A DNA stretch of 64,000 bases from positions 270,953-334,952 of the forward strand of contig NZ_KQ948857.1 in the NCBI RefSeq assembly GCF_001514215.1. Reading direction: 5' to 3'. Both the position numbers and the translations under genes were made by a program. Shown piece after piece: positions 22,707 to 31,315 of this stretch. The notes beneath the pieces were generated by a model. The model did not search any database. It saw only the letters and a program-made list of their open reading frames with translations, and was not told where the DNA came from. Within the stretch, counting starts at the first letter, position 1. The number at the start of each line of letters is the position of its first letter. Source of the stretch: Streptomyces bungoensis (GTDB lineage Bacteria; Actinomycetota; Actinomycetes; Streptomycetales; Streptomycetaceae).

Positions 22707-24221
22707 ATGACAGCACTCGACCTCAGCAGCCCCGTGGCCGTCGTCGGCACCGGCACCATGGGCCAGGGCATCGCCCAGGTCGCGCTGGTCGCCGGCCACC
22801 CCGTGCGGCTCCACGACGCCGTGCCGGGGCGGGCCCGGGAGGCGGCCGAAGCGATCGGCGCCCGCCTGGACCGGCTCGTGGCCAAGGACCGGCTCACCGC
22901 CGCCGAGCGGGACGCCGCCCGCGCCCGGCTCACGCCCGCCGCCGACCTCGCCGACCTGGCGGACTGCGCGCTGGTCGTCGAGGCCGTCCTGGAGCGGCTG
23001 GACGTCAAGCAGCAGCTCTTCCGGGATCTCGAGGAGATCGTGGGCGAGGACTGCCTGCTCGCCACCAACACCTCCTCCCTGTCGGTGACGGCCATCGCCG
23101 GCGCGCTGCGCCACCCGGGCCGCTTCGTCGGCCTGCACTTCTTCAACCCGGCCCCGCTGCTGCCGCTGGTCGAGGTCGTCTCCGGGTTCGCCACCGACGT
23201 CACGTCGGCCACGCGCGCGTACGAGACCGCCCGCGCCTGGGGCAAGACCCCGGTGGCCTGCGCCGACACCCCGGGGTTCATCGTCAACCGCATCGCCCGG
23301 CCCTTCTACGCCGAGGCCTTCGCCGTCCTGGAGTCCCAGGCCGCCGACCCGGCCACCATCGACGCGGTCCTGCGCGAGTGCGGCGGCTTCCGGATGGGCG
23401 CCTTCGAGCTGACCGACCTCATCGGGCAGGACGTCAACGAGGCCGTCACCCACTCGGTGTGGCAGTCCTTCTTCCAGGACGTGCGCTTCACGCCCTCCCT
23501 CGCCCAGCGCCGGCTGGTCGAGTCCGGGCGGCTCGGCCGCAAGTCCGGGCACGGCTGGTACGACTACGCCGACGGTGCCGAGCGGGCCGTGCCGCACACC
23601 GCCGAGCAGGAGCGGCCGCCCGTCCACGTCACCGTCGAGGGGGACCTGGGGCCCGCGGCCGAGCTGCTCACGCTGATCCGCGAGGCGGGCATCCCGCTCC
23701 GCGAGGAGGAAGAGGACCAGGGCACCCGGCTGGTGCTGCCCAGCGGCGGCCAGCTGGTCCTGGCCGACGGCCAGACCTCCGTGGAGTTCCGCGACGTCGT
23801 CTACTTCGACCTCGCCCTCGACTACCGCCGGGCCACCCGCATCGCCCTGTCCGCCTCCCGGGACACCTCGCCGCAGACCCTCGCCGAGGCCACCGGCCTC
23901 TTCCAGGCGCTCGGCAAGGACGTCAGCGTCATCGGGGACGTCCCCGGCATGATCGTCGCCCGCACGGTCGCGCGGATCGTCGACCTCGCCCACGAGGCCG
24001 TCGCCAAGGGCGTGGCCACCGAGGAGGACATCGACACCGCGATGCGCCTGGGCGTCAACTACCCGCTCGGCCCCTTCGAGTGGGGCCGCAGGCTGGGCCG
24101 CGGCTGGGCGTACGAGCTCCTGGACGACCTGCACCTGCGCGACCCCTCCGGACGGTACGCGCCGTCCCTCGCGCTCTACCGCCACGCGTACGCCACCGAC
24201 AAGCGGGAGGGCACCTCGTGA
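22707..24221 (+). CDS. 3-hydroxyacyl-CoA dehydrogenase (PaaH/FadB type, duplicated C-terminal domain)
   Basis: A 504-residue NAD-dependent enzyme. The N-terminal Rossmann motif is VAVVGTGTMGQGIAQVALVAG. ATNTSSLSVTAIA and GLHFFNPAPLLPLVEVV carry the catalytic Ser/His/Asn set, followed by DTPGFIVNRIARPFYAEAF. A second C-terminal 3HCDH domain (about 385-490) repeats the fold with DVPGMIVARTVARIVDLAHEAV and LGVNYPLGPFEWG. Two-domain forms of about 500 residues act in phenylacetate (3-hydroxyadipyl-CoA) or fatty-acid oxidation. Divergent to paaN and coupled to the TetR gene by a GTGA overlap. Confidence 0.92.
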   Translation: MTALDLSSPVAVVGTGTMGQGIAQVALVAGHPVRLHDAVPGRAREAAEAIGARLDRLVAKDRLTAAERDAARARLTPAADLADLADCALVVEAVLERLDVKQQLFRDLEEIVGEDCLLATNTSSLSVTAIAGALRHPGRFVGLHFFNPAPLLPLVEVVSGFATDVTSATRAYETARAWGKTPVACADTPGFIVNRIARPFYAEAFAVLESQAADPATIDAVLRECGGFRMGAFELTDLIGQDVNEAVTHSVWQSFFQDVRFTPSLAQRRLVESGRLGRKSGHGWYDYADGAERAVPHTAEQERPPVHVTVEGDLGPAAELLTLIREAGIPLREEEEDQGTRLVLPSGGQLVLADGQTSVEFRDVVYFDLALDYRRATRIALSASRDTSPQTLAEATGLFQALGKDVSVIGDVPGMIVARTVARIVDLAHEAVAKGVATEEDIDTAMRLGVNYPLGPFEWGRRLGRGWAYELLDDLHLRDPSGRYAPSLALYRHAYATDKREGTS

Positions 24222-24805
24222 CCACCGCCAGGCGCGACACGTACACCCCCGAGACGCTGCTGTCCGTAGCCGTCCAGGTCTTCAACGAGCGCGGCTACGA
24301 CGGCACGTCCATGGAGCACCTCTCGCGGGCGGCCGGCATCTCCAAGTCGTCCATATACCACCACGTCAGCGGCAAGGAGGAGCTGCTGCGCCGGGCCGTC
24401 AGCCGGGCGCTGGACGGCCTGTTCGCCATCCTGGAGGAGGAGCCCGCGCGCGTGGGGCGGCCGGTCGGCCGGCTGGAGCACGTCGTGCGGCGGATGGTCG
24501 AGGTGCTCATCGCCGAGCTGCCCTACGTCACCCTGCTGCTGCGCGTGCGCGGCAACACCGAGACCGAGCGGTGGGCGCTGGAGCGGCGCCGCGACTTCGA
24601 CCACCGGGTCGCCGAGCTGCTGAAGGCCGCGGCCGCCGACGGGGACGTACGCGGTGACGTGGAGGTGCGCCTGGCCACCCGGCTGGTCTTCGGGATGATC
24701 AACTCCATCGTGGAGTGGTACCGGCCCGACGTGCGCGGGGCCAGCGGCCCCGAGGTGGCCGACGCCGTGGTCCGTCTGGTCTTCGCCGGGCTGCGGCGCG
24801 CCTGA
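24218..24805 (+). CDS. TetR-family repressor, PaaR/FadR-like
   Basis: A 195-residue regulator. The N-terminal helix-turn-helix (about 9-55) reads TPETLLSVAVQVFNERGYDG and MEHLSRAAGISKSSIYHHVSGKEELL. The C-terminal ligand domain has VRLATRLVFGMINSIVEWYRPD, as in repressors that sense acyl- or aryl-CoA. It is translationally coupled to the hydroxyacyl-CoA dehydrogenase gene. Two identical-arm dyads (22637 and 25418) flank this segment in the paaN/dehydrogenase and E1a promoters and are its likely sites, so it may control both acyl-CoA breakdown and the keto-acid dehydrogenase. Confidence 0.9.
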   Translation: MTTARRDTYTPETLLSVAVQVFNERGYDGTSMEHLSRAAGISKSSIYHHVSGKEELLRRAVSRALDGLFAILEEEPARVGRPVGRLEHVVRRMVEVLIAELPYVTLLLRVRGNTETERWALERRRDFDHRVAELLKAAAADGDVRGDVEVRLATRLVFGMINSIVEWYRPDVRGASGPEVADAVVRLVFAGLRRA

Positions 24806-24815
24806 GCGGCGCCGG

Positions 24816-25316
24816 TCAGGCCTCCGGCTCCAGGTCCTCCTCCTCGAACACCAGCAGCGTGCGCGTGCTGAGCACCTCGGGGATCGCCTGGAGCCGGGTG
24901 AGCACCAGCTCGCGCAGCGCCCTGTTGTCGGGCGCGTGCACCAGGAGCAGGACGTCGAAGTCACCGCCCACCAGGGCGATGTGCGAGGCGCCGGGCAGCA
25001 GCCGGAGCTGGTCGCGGACCGTGCGCCAGGTGTTCTGCACGATCTTCAGCGTGACGTACGCCGACGTGCCGTGCCCCGCCCGCTCGTGGTCGACGCGGGC
25101 GCTGAAGCCCCGGATCACCCCGTCCTCGACCAGACGGTTGATCCGCGCGTAGGCGTTGGCGCGCGAGACGTGCACCCGTTCGGCCACCGACCGTATCGAG
25201 GCGCGGCCGTCCGCCTGCAGGATCTTCAGGATGTCCTGGTCGATGGCGTCCAGCGGACGCGGCGGTGGCGGCAGGGTGCTCTCCTGCGGGCCGTCGGCCA
25301 TTTGTTCAGCTGCCAT
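24816..25316 (-). CDS. bkdR: Lrp/AsnC-family regulator (BkdR-like)
   Basis: A 166-residue regulator. The helix-turn-helix lies near residues 25-75 (LDAIDQDILKILQADGRASIRSVAERVHVSRANAYARINRL). The C-terminal RAM/ligand domain has SAYVTLKIVQNTW and ALVGGDFDVLLLVHAPD. Lrp-type regulators beside branched-chain keto-acid dehydrogenase operons respond to branched-chain amino acids. It is divergent from the E1a gene, as described for bkdR in Streptomyces. The ATG at 25316 has GGGG just upstream; ATG 25301 is an alternative. An 11-bp-arm inverted repeat lies 41-72 bases upstream. Confidence 0.88.
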   Translation of the reverse strand: MAAEQMADGPQESTLPPPPRPLDAIDQDILKILQADGRASIRSVAERVHVSRANAYARINRLVEDGVIRGFSARVDHERAGHGTSAYVTLKIVQNTWRTVRDQLRLLPGASHIALVGGDFDVLLLVHAPDNRALRELVLTRLQAIPEVLSTRTLLVFEEEDLEPEA

Positions 25317-25356
25317 GTCCCCCCGCTTCACCGCCGTGGACGTCCTGCATTCATTC

Positions 25357-25388
25357 CAGGCTGTGGAGAACCGTTTGTCCACAGCCTG
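25357..25388. promoter_or_regulatory. Long perfect inverted repeat between bkdR-like and E1a genes
   Basis: CAGGCTGTGGA (25357-25367) and TCCACAGCCTG (25378-25388) are perfect 11-bp arms separated by 10 bases, about one helical turn. This is a likely binding site of the Lrp-type regulator for its own gene and the divergent operon. Confidence 0.65.
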
Positions 25389-25417
25389 ACGCGGCCTGTA
25401 GCCAAAATGTGCCGACG

Positions 25418-25431
25418 ACCGAACAATCGGT
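25418..25431. promoter_or_regulatory. TetR-type operator upstream of the first keto-acid dehydrogenase operon
   Basis: ACCGA-ACAA-TCGGT, with the same arms and spacer length as the site at 22637-22650, 60 bases before the E1a ATG. Confidence 0.7.
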
Positions 25432-25491
25432 AGGTGAGGCGGGTCACAGCCGACACGCCTCCCGTAGCCACTCCCACGAGGAGGTGCCGTC

Positions 25492-26637
25492 ATGACGGTC
25501 ATGGAGCAGCGGGGCGCGTACCGGCCATCGCCGCCGCCCGCCTGGCAGCCCAGGATGGACCCCGCGCCGCTGCTGCCCGACGCCGAGCCCCACCGCGTGC
25601 TCGGCACCGAGGCGATCGCCAAGGCCGACCCCGGTCTGCTGCGCCGGCTGTACACCGAGCTGGTGCGCGGCCGCCGGTACAACGTGCAGGCCACCGCGCT
25701 GACCAAGCAGGGCCGCCTCGCCGTCTATCCCTCCAGCACCGGACAGGAGGCCTGCGAGGTCGCCGCCGCCCTGGCGCTGGAGGAGCGTGACTGGCTCTTC
25801 CCCAGCTACCGCGACACCCTCGCCGTCGTCGCCCGGGGCGTGGACCCCGCCGAGGCCCTCACCCTGCTGCGCGGTGACTGGCACAACGGCTACGACCCCT
25901 ACGCCCACCGGGTGGCCCCGCTCAGCACCCCGCTGGCCACCCAGCTGCCGCACGCCGTCGGCCTCGCGCACGCCGCCCGCCTCAAGGGCGACGACGTCGT
26001 CGCGCTCGCCATGATCGGCGACGGCGGCACCAGCGAGGGCGACTTCCACGAGGCGCTGAACTTCGCCGCCGTCTGGCAGGCCCCGGTCGTCTTCCTGGTG
26101 CAGAACAACGGTTTCGCCATCTCCGTCCCGCTCGCCAAGCAGACCGCCGCGCCGTCCCTGGCCCACAAGGCCGTCGGCTACGGCATGCCGGGCCGGCTGG
26201 TCGACGGCAACGACGCCGCCGCCGTGCACGAGGTCCTCAGCGACGCCGTACGGCGTGCCCGCGAGGGCGGCGGCCCGACCCTGGTGGAGGCGGTGACGTA
26301 CCGCATCGACGCCCACACCAACGCCGACGACGCCACCCGCTACCGCGGCGACGCCGAGGTCGAGGCCTGGCGGGCGCACGACCCGATCCGCCTGCTGGAA
26401 CAGGAACTCACCGAGCGCGGGCTGCTCGACGACGCCGGTGTCGAGGCGGCCCGGCAGGACGCCGAGGAGATGGCCGCAGCCTTGCGCGAACGTATGAACC
26501 GGGACCCGGAACTCGACCCCATGCACCTCTTCGACCACGTCTACGCCGAGACCACCGCGCAACTGCGCGAGCAGCGCGCGCTGCTGCGCGCCGAGCTGGA
26601 GGCGGAGCAGGACGAGCAGGAAGGCGGCCGGCGATGA
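25492..26637 (+). CDS. bkdA: 2-oxo acid dehydrogenase E1 component, alpha subunit (branched-chain type), copy 1
   Basis: A 381-residue thiamine-diphosphate enzyme subunit that decarboxylates branched-chain 2-oxo acids (or pyruvate). The cofactor motif GDGGTSEGDFHEALNFAAVWQ ends with FLVQNN, and YRIDAHTNADDATRYR is the usual C-terminal region. TQLPHAVGLAHAARLKGDD precedes the cofactor motif. The ATG follows GAGGAGGTG. It overlaps the E1b gene by four bases (ATGA). In Streptomyces the products feed acyl-CoA starter units for branched fatty acids and polyketides. A paralogue lies at 40022-41233. Confidence 0.93.
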   Translation: MTVMEQRGAYRPSPPPAWQPRMDPAPLLPDAEPHRVLGTEAIAKADPGLLRRLYTELVRGRRYNVQATALTKQGRLAVYPSSTGQEACEVAAALALEERDWLFPSYRDTLAVVARGVDPAEALTLLRGDWHNGYDPYAHRVAPLSTPLATQLPHAVGLAHAARLKGDDVVALAMIGDGGTSEGDFHEALNFAAVWQAPVVFLVQNNGFAISVPLAKQTAAPSLAHKAVGYGMPGRLVDGNDAAAVHEVLSDAVRRAREGGGPTLVEAVTYRIDAHTNADDATRYRGDAEVEAWRAHDPIRLLEQELTERGLLDDAGVEAARQDAEEMAAALRERMNRDPELDPMHLFDHVYAETTAQLREQRALLRAELEAEQDEQEGGRR

Positions 26638-27638
26638 CCACCGTGGCCGTCAAGCCCGCCACCATGGCACAGGCCCTCACGCGCGCGATGCGCGACGCGA
26701 TGGCCGCCGACCCCACGGTGCACGTCATGGGCGAGGACGTCGGCACCCTCGGCGGGGTCTTCCGGGTCACCGACGGACTCGCCAAGGAGTTCGGCGAGGA
26801 CCGCTGCACCGACACCCCGCTCGCCGAGGCCGGCATCCTCGGCACCGCCGTCGGCATGGCCATGTACGGCCTGCGCCCGGTGGTGGAGATGCAGTTCGAC
26901 GCCTTCGCCTACCCGGCGTTCGAGCAGCTGATCAGCCACGTCTCGCGGATGCGCAACCGCACGCGCGGCCGGATGCCCCTGCCGATCACCGTCCGCGTGC
27001 CCTACGGCGGCGGCATCGGCGGCGTGGAGCACCACAGCGACTCCTCCGAGGCCTACTACATGGCCACCCCGGGCCTGCACGTCGTCACGCCCGCGACCGT
27101 CGCCGACGCCTACGGACTGCTGCGCCGGTCCATCGCCTCCGACGACCCGGTCGTCTTCCTCGAGCCCAAGCGGCTGTACTGGTCGAAGGACACCTGGAAC
27201 CCCGAGCAGCCCACGGAGGTCGAGCCGATCGGACGGGCCGTGGTCCGCCGCGCGGGCCGCAGCGCCACGCTGATCACCTACGGCCCCTCCGTGCCCGTCT
27301 GCCTGGAGGCCGCCGAGGCCGCGCAGGCGGAGGGCTGGGACCTGGAGGTGATCGACCTGCGCTCCCTGGTGCCGTTCGACGACGAGACGGTCTGCGCGGC
27401 CGTCCGCCGCACCGGACGCGCGGTCGTCGTGCACGAGTCGACCGGGTTCGGCGGACCCGGCGGTGAGATCGCGGCCCGGATCACCGAGCGCTGCTTCCAC
27501 CACCTGGAGGCGCCCGTGCTGCGCGTGGCCGGCTTCGACCTCCCCTACCCGCCGCCCATGCTGGAGCGGCACCACCTGCCCGGCGTCGACCGCATCCTGG
27601 ACGCCGTGGCACGCCTGCAGTGGGAGGCCGAGGGCTGA
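26634..27638 (+). CDS. bkdB: 2-oxo acid dehydrogenase E1 component, beta subunit, copy 1
   Basis: A 334-residue partner of the preceding subunit. Typical motifs: VHVMGEDVGTLGGVFRVTDGL, DTPLAEAGILGTAVGMAMYG, MPLPITVRVPYGGGIGGVEHHSDS and the C-terminal GGPGGEIAARITERCF. The ATG overlaps the E1a stop and the stop shares a base with the E2 start (TGATG), so all three are translationally coupled, which suits complex assembly. Confidence 0.93.
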   Translation: MTTVAVKPATMAQALTRAMRDAMAADPTVHVMGEDVGTLGGVFRVTDGLAKEFGEDRCTDTPLAEAGILGTAVGMAMYGLRPVVEMQFDAFAYPAFEQLISHVSRMRNRTRGRMPLPITVRVPYGGGIGGVEHHSDSSEAYYMATPGLHVVTPATVADAYGLLRRSIASDDPVVFLEPKRLYWSKDTWNPEQPTEVEPIGRAVVRRAGRSATLITYGPSVPVCLEAAEAAQAEGWDLEVIDLRSLVPFDDETVCAAVRRTGRAVVVHESTGFGGPGGEIAARITERCFHHLEAPVLRVAGFDLPYPPPMLERHHLPGVDRILDAVARLQWEAEG

Positions 27639-28999
27639 TGGCACAGGTGCTGGAGTTCAAGCTTCCCGACCTCGGCGAGGGCCTCACCGAGGCGGAGATC
27701 GTCCGCTGGCTGGTGCAGGTCGGCGACGTCGTCGCCGTCGACCAGCCGGTCGTGGAGGTCGAGACGGCCAAGGCGATGGTCGAGGTCCCCTGCCCCTACG
27801 GCGGCGTGGTCACCGCCCGCTTCGGCGAGGAGGGTGCCGAGCTGCCCGTCGGTGCCCCGCTGCTGACCGTCGCCGTGGGCCCGCAGGCCGACGACGGCGA
27901 GTCCGCGGGGTCGGGCAACGTCCTGGTCGGCTACGGCACCTCCGAGGCGCCGGCCCGGCGCCGCCGGGTGCGCTCGGCCGCCGCCAACGGGACGGCGAAG
28001 GGCACCGCTCCGGCACCGGCCGCCCCGGCACCGGCCGCGCCCGCACCGGTCGCTCAGGTACCGGCCGCCCCGGCACCCGCGCCCGCTTCCGCGCCCGCCG
28101 GGGGACCGGTCCCCGTGATCTCCCCGCTGGTGCGCAAGCTCGCCCGCGAGGGCGGACTGGACCTCAGGCGGCTGTCCGGCTCCGGACCCGACGGGCTGAT
28201 CCTGCGGTCCGACGTCGAGAACGCCCTGCGGACCGCGGCGGCACCCGCGCCCGCTCCGGCCCCCGTGGCCGGGGAGCCGGCCGCCAAGGCCTCCCCCGCC
28301 GACCGCCGGGGCGGCATCCGCACCCCCCTCAAGGGCGTGCGCGGCGCCGTCGCCGACAAGCTCTCCCGCAGCCGCCGGGAGATCCCCGACGCCACCTGCT
28401 GGGTCGACGCCGACGCCACCGAACTCATGCGCGCGCGCACCGCCATGAACGCCGCCGGGGGACCGAAGATCTCCCTGCTCGCGCTGCTCGCCCGCGTCTG
28501 CACCGCCGCCCTCGCCCGGTTCCCCGAACTGAACTCCTACGTCGACACCGAGGCCCGCGAGGTCGTCCAACTCGACCAGGTCCACCTCGGGTTCGCCGCG
28601 CAGACCGAGCGCGGGCTGGTCGTGCCGGTCGTCCGGGACGCCCACGCGCGCGACGCCGAGTCGCTCACCGCCGAGTTCGCCCGGCTCACCGAGGCCGCCC
28701 GGGCCGGGACACTGACCCCCGGGGACCTCACCGGCGGCACCTTCACGCTGAACAACTACGGCGTCTTCGGCGTCGACGGCTCCACCCCGATCATCAACCA
28801 CCCCGAGGCCGCCATGCTCGGCGTCGGCCGCATCATCCCCAAGCCGTGGGTGCACGAAGGGGAGCTGGCGGTGCGCCAGGTCGTCCAGCTCTCGCTCACC
28901 TTCGACCACCGGGTGTGCGACGGCGGTACCGCGGGCGGCTTCCTGCGGTACGTGGCGGACTGCGTGGAACAGCCGGCCGTCCTGCTGCGCACCCTGTGA
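27638..28999 (+). CDS. bkdC: 2-oxo acid dehydrogenase E2 component (dihydrolipoamide acyltransferase), copy 1
   Basis: A 453-residue E2. One lipoyl domain (about 4-80) has the modified Lys in VEVETAKAMVEVPCP. After an Ala/Pro linker comes the E3/E1-binding domain (SPLVRKLAREGGLDLRRL and GPDGLILRSDVENAL, about 165-200). The acyltransferase domain (about 225-453) ends with LTFDHRVCDGGTAGGFL, holding the catalytic His and Asp of DHRxxDG. No E3 gene is adjacent, so a shared lipoamide dehydrogenase elsewhere is expected. Confidence 0.93.
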   Translation: MAQVLEFKLPDLGEGLTEAEIVRWLVQVGDVVAVDQPVVEVETAKAMVEVPCPYGGVVTARFGEEGAELPVGAPLLTVAVGPQADDGESAGSGNVLVGYGTSEAPARRRRVRSAAANGTAKGTAPAPAAPAPAAPAPVAQVPAAPAPAPASAPAGGPVPVISPLVRKLAREGGLDLRRLSGSGPDGLILRSDVENALRTAAAPAPAPAPVAGEPAAKASPADRRGGIRTPLKGVRGAVADKLSRSRREIPDATCWVDADATELMRARTAMNAAGGPKISLLALLARVCTAALARFPELNSYVDTEAREVVQLDQVHLGFAAQTERGLVVPVVRDAHARDAESLTAEFARLTEAARAGTLTPGDLTGGTFTLNNYGVFGVDGSTPIINHPEAAMLGVGRIIPKPWVHEGELAVRQVVQLSLTFDHRVCDGGTAGGFLRYVADCVEQPAVLLRTL

Positions 29000-29008
29000 C
29001 ACCGGCCC

Positions 29009-29033
29009 GGCCCGGGACTCCGCGACCCGGGCC
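29009..29033 (+). terminator. Hairpin terminator after the first keto-acid dehydrogenase operon
   Basis: GGCCCGGG (29009-29016) pairs with CCCGGGCC (29026-29033) around a 9-base loop, starting 9 bases after the E2 stop. No T-tract is present, as is common in Streptomyces. Confidence 0.6.
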
Positions 29034-29072
29034 AGGGTCCGGCGGGAGCACGGGGCACGACATACTCGGGGG

Positions 29073-29963
29073 GTGACCGACAACGCCCCCGGCGCGCCCG
29101 GGACCGCGGAGCCGTACGACGCCGTCGTGCTGGCCGGCGGCGCCGCCCGGCGGCTCGGCGGCGCCGACAAGCCCGGCCTGCGGGTCGGCGGGCGCTCCCT
29201 GCTCGACCGCGTGCTCGCGGCCTGCGCGGGTGCGGCCACCACCGTCGTCGTCGCCGCTCCCCGGCCCACCTCCCGGCCGGTGCGCTGGGCCCGCGAGGAG
29301 CCGCCCGGCGCCGGGCCGGTCGCCGCGCTGGAGGCCGGCCTGCGGCTCACCACCGCCGAGCACACGGTGGTCCTCTCCGCCGACCTGCCCTTCCTCCGGC
29401 CGGCCGCCCTGCACGGGCTGTTGACCGCCCTGCGCGCGAGCGGTGCCGACGGCGCGCTGCTCACCGACGCCGAGGGCCGCGACCAGCCGCTCGTGGCCGC
29501 CTACCGGAGTGCCGCGCTGCGCCGCGAACTGGCCGCCCTCGCCGCCCGGCACGGCGGCCTCGCCGGGCTGCCCCTGCGCCGGCTGACCGGCGTCCTCCAG
29601 CTCACCCGCGTCCCGGACCCGCTCGCGTCGTTCGACTGCGACACCTGGGACGACCTCGCCGACGCCCGGGCACGCATCAGGGAGCATGGACACGTGTTGG
29701 ATGAATGGATCTCCGCAGTCAAGGACGAGCTGGGTATCGACCTGGACGTCGACACCGGCGCCCTGCTCGACCTGGCCCGCGACGCCGCGCACGGTGTGGC
29801 CCGGCCCGCCGCGCCCCTGACCACCTTCCTCGTCGGCTACGCCGCCGCCCGGGCCGCGGGCGGCCCCGAGGCCGTGGCCGAGGCCGCCCGCCGGGCCGCC
29901 GCACTGGCCAAGCGCTGGGAGGACGAGCACCAGCGGGGCGCGTCCGCCCCGGACGCCGGATGA
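29073..29963 (+). CDS. MobA-like nucleotidyltransferase fused to a DUF6457 domain
   Basis: A 296-residue protein. Residues about 17-205 form a MobA-type nucleotidyltransferase: VVLAGGAARRLGGADKPGLRVGG (signature LAGGxxxRxGxxK), EEPPGAGPVAALEAGL and LSADLPFLRP. MobA attaches GMP to molybdopterin. A C-terminal segment (about 208-285, LDEWISAVKDELGID and TTFLVGYAAARAAGG) matches DUF6457, of unknown role. The next gene is moeA, overlapping by four bases, which supports molybdenum-cofactor synthesis. The GTG start lies six bases after CATACT, a possible leaderless promoter. Confidence 0.88.
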   Translation: MTDNAPGAPGTAEPYDAVVLAGGAARRLGGADKPGLRVGGRSLLDRVLAACAGAATTVVVAAPRPTSRPVRWAREEPPGAGPVAALEAGLRLTTAEHTVVLSADLPFLRPAALHGLLTALRASGADGALLTDAEGRDQPLVAAYRSAALRRELAALAARHGGLAGLPLRRLTGVLQLTRVPDPLASFDCDTWDDLADARARIREHGHVLDEWISAVKDELGIDLDVDTGALLDLARDAAHGVARPAAPLTTFLVGYAAARAAGGPEAVAEAARRAAALAKRWEDEHQRGASAPDAG

Positions 29964-31315
29964 CCGCCCCCGGCGCCCGGGCCCACGCGCCCGCCGGGGA
30001 CGGCGACGACCTCGACGTCGAGGAGGCCCTGGCCCTCGTGAGGCACCCCAAGGACGACGCACCCGGCGCCGTGCCCGCCCCCGCCCGGCACGGCGCACAC
30101 GGGCACGAGGGGCACCGGGCGACCCCCTGGCCCCGGGCCAGGGAGACCGCCGCCCGCGCCGCCCGCTCGGCGGGCCGCCGCACCCCCGTCTCGGTCCCCC
30201 TCGCCGACGCCCTCGGCCTGGTCCTCGCCACGCCCCTCGACGCGCTCACCGACCTGCCCTCCTTCGACACCTCCGCGATGGACGGCTGGGCGGTCGCCGG
30301 ACCCGGCCCCTGGGAGGTGCGCGAGGATGCCGTGCTCGCCGGGCACGGCCGGCCCGGGCCGCTCACCGACGGCGAGGCGGTCCGCATCGCGACCGGCGCC
30401 CGCATCCCGGCCGACACCACCGCCGTCCTGCGCAGCGAACACGGCCGCACCGACGCCCAGGGCCGGCTCCACGCCTCCCGGGAACTGGGCCACGGCCAGG
30501 ACATCCGCCCCCGCGGCCAGGAGTGCCGCAACGGCGACCAGCTGCTCCCCGTCGGCACCCTCGTCACCCCGGCCGTCCTGGGCCTGGCTGCGGCCGCCGG
30601 TTACGACACCGTCACCGCCGTTCCGCGCCCCCGCGCCGAAGTCCTCGTCCTGGGGGACGAACTGCTCAATGAGGGGCTCCCGCACGACGGGCTGATCCGC
30701 GACGCGCTCGGTCCGATGCTGCTGCCCTGGCTGCGCGCGATGGGCGCCGAGGTGACCTCCGTCCGCCGGCTCGGGGACGACGCCAGGGCCCTGCGCCGCG
30801 CGCTCACCACCTCCACGGCCGACCTCGTCGTCACCACCGGCGGCACCGCGGCGGGACCACTCGACCACGTCCACCCCACCTTGGAGCGCATCGGCGCCGA
30901 ACTCCTCGTCGACGGCGTGAAGGTGCGCCCCGGGCACCCCATGCTGCTGGCGCGCACCAAGGAGAACCAGCACCTGGTCGGCCTGCCCGGCAACCCCCTC
31001 GCGGCCGTCTCCGGCCTGCTGACGCTCGCCGAGCCCCTGCTGCGGACCCTCGCCGCCCGCCCCGCCCCGGAGCGCTACACGCTGCCGCTCACCGAGGCGG
31101 TGCAGGGGCACCCGTACGACACCCGGCTCATCCCGGTCGTGCTGCGCGGCGACCGTGCCGTACCGCTGCACTACAACGGCCCCGCCATGCTGCGCGGAGT
31201 CGCCGTCGCCGACGCGCTGGCCGTCGTACCGCCGGGCGGTGCCCGGCCGGGGGAGGAGACGGAGCTGCTGGACCTGCCCTGGGCGGCGGCCGGGATCGGG
31301 GTGTGTTTCACGTGA
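29960..31315 (+). CDS. moeA: Molybdopterin molybdotransferase MoeA
   Basis: A 451-residue enzyme that inserts molybdate into adenylylated molybdopterin. After a variable 60-residue N-terminal region, MoeA motifs appear: PSFDTSAMDGWAVAG, AVRIATGARIPADTTAVLRSE, RPRGQECRNGD, VLVLGDELLNEG and LVVTTGGTAAG. LLVDGVKVRPGHPMLLARTKE and VGLPGNPLAAVSGL complete the active site. The ATG overlaps the mobA-like stop. Its last codons and stop lie inside a parS site, and the K+ channel frame begins before it ends. Confidence 0.93.
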   Translation: MTAPGARAHAPAGDGDDLDVEEALALVRHPKDDAPGAVPAPARHGAHGHEGHRATPWPRARETAARAARSAGRRTPVSVPLADALGLVLATPLDALTDLPSFDTSAMDGWAVAGPGPWEVREDAVLAGHGRPGPLTDGEAVRIATGARIPADTTAVLRSEHGRTDAQGRLHASRELGHGQDIRPRGQECRNGDQLLPVGTLVTPAVLGLAAAAGYDTVTAVPRPRAEVLVLGDELLNEGLPHDGLIRDALGPMLLPWLRAMGAEVTSVRRLGDDARALRRALTTSTADLVVTTGGTAAGPLDHVHPTLERIGAELLVDGVKVRPGHPMLLARTKENQHLVGLPGNPLAAVSGLLTLAEPLLRTLAARPAPERYTLPLTEAVQGHPYDTRLIPVVLRGDRAVPLHYNGPAMLRGVAVADALAVVPPGGARPGEETELLDLPWAAAGIGVCFT

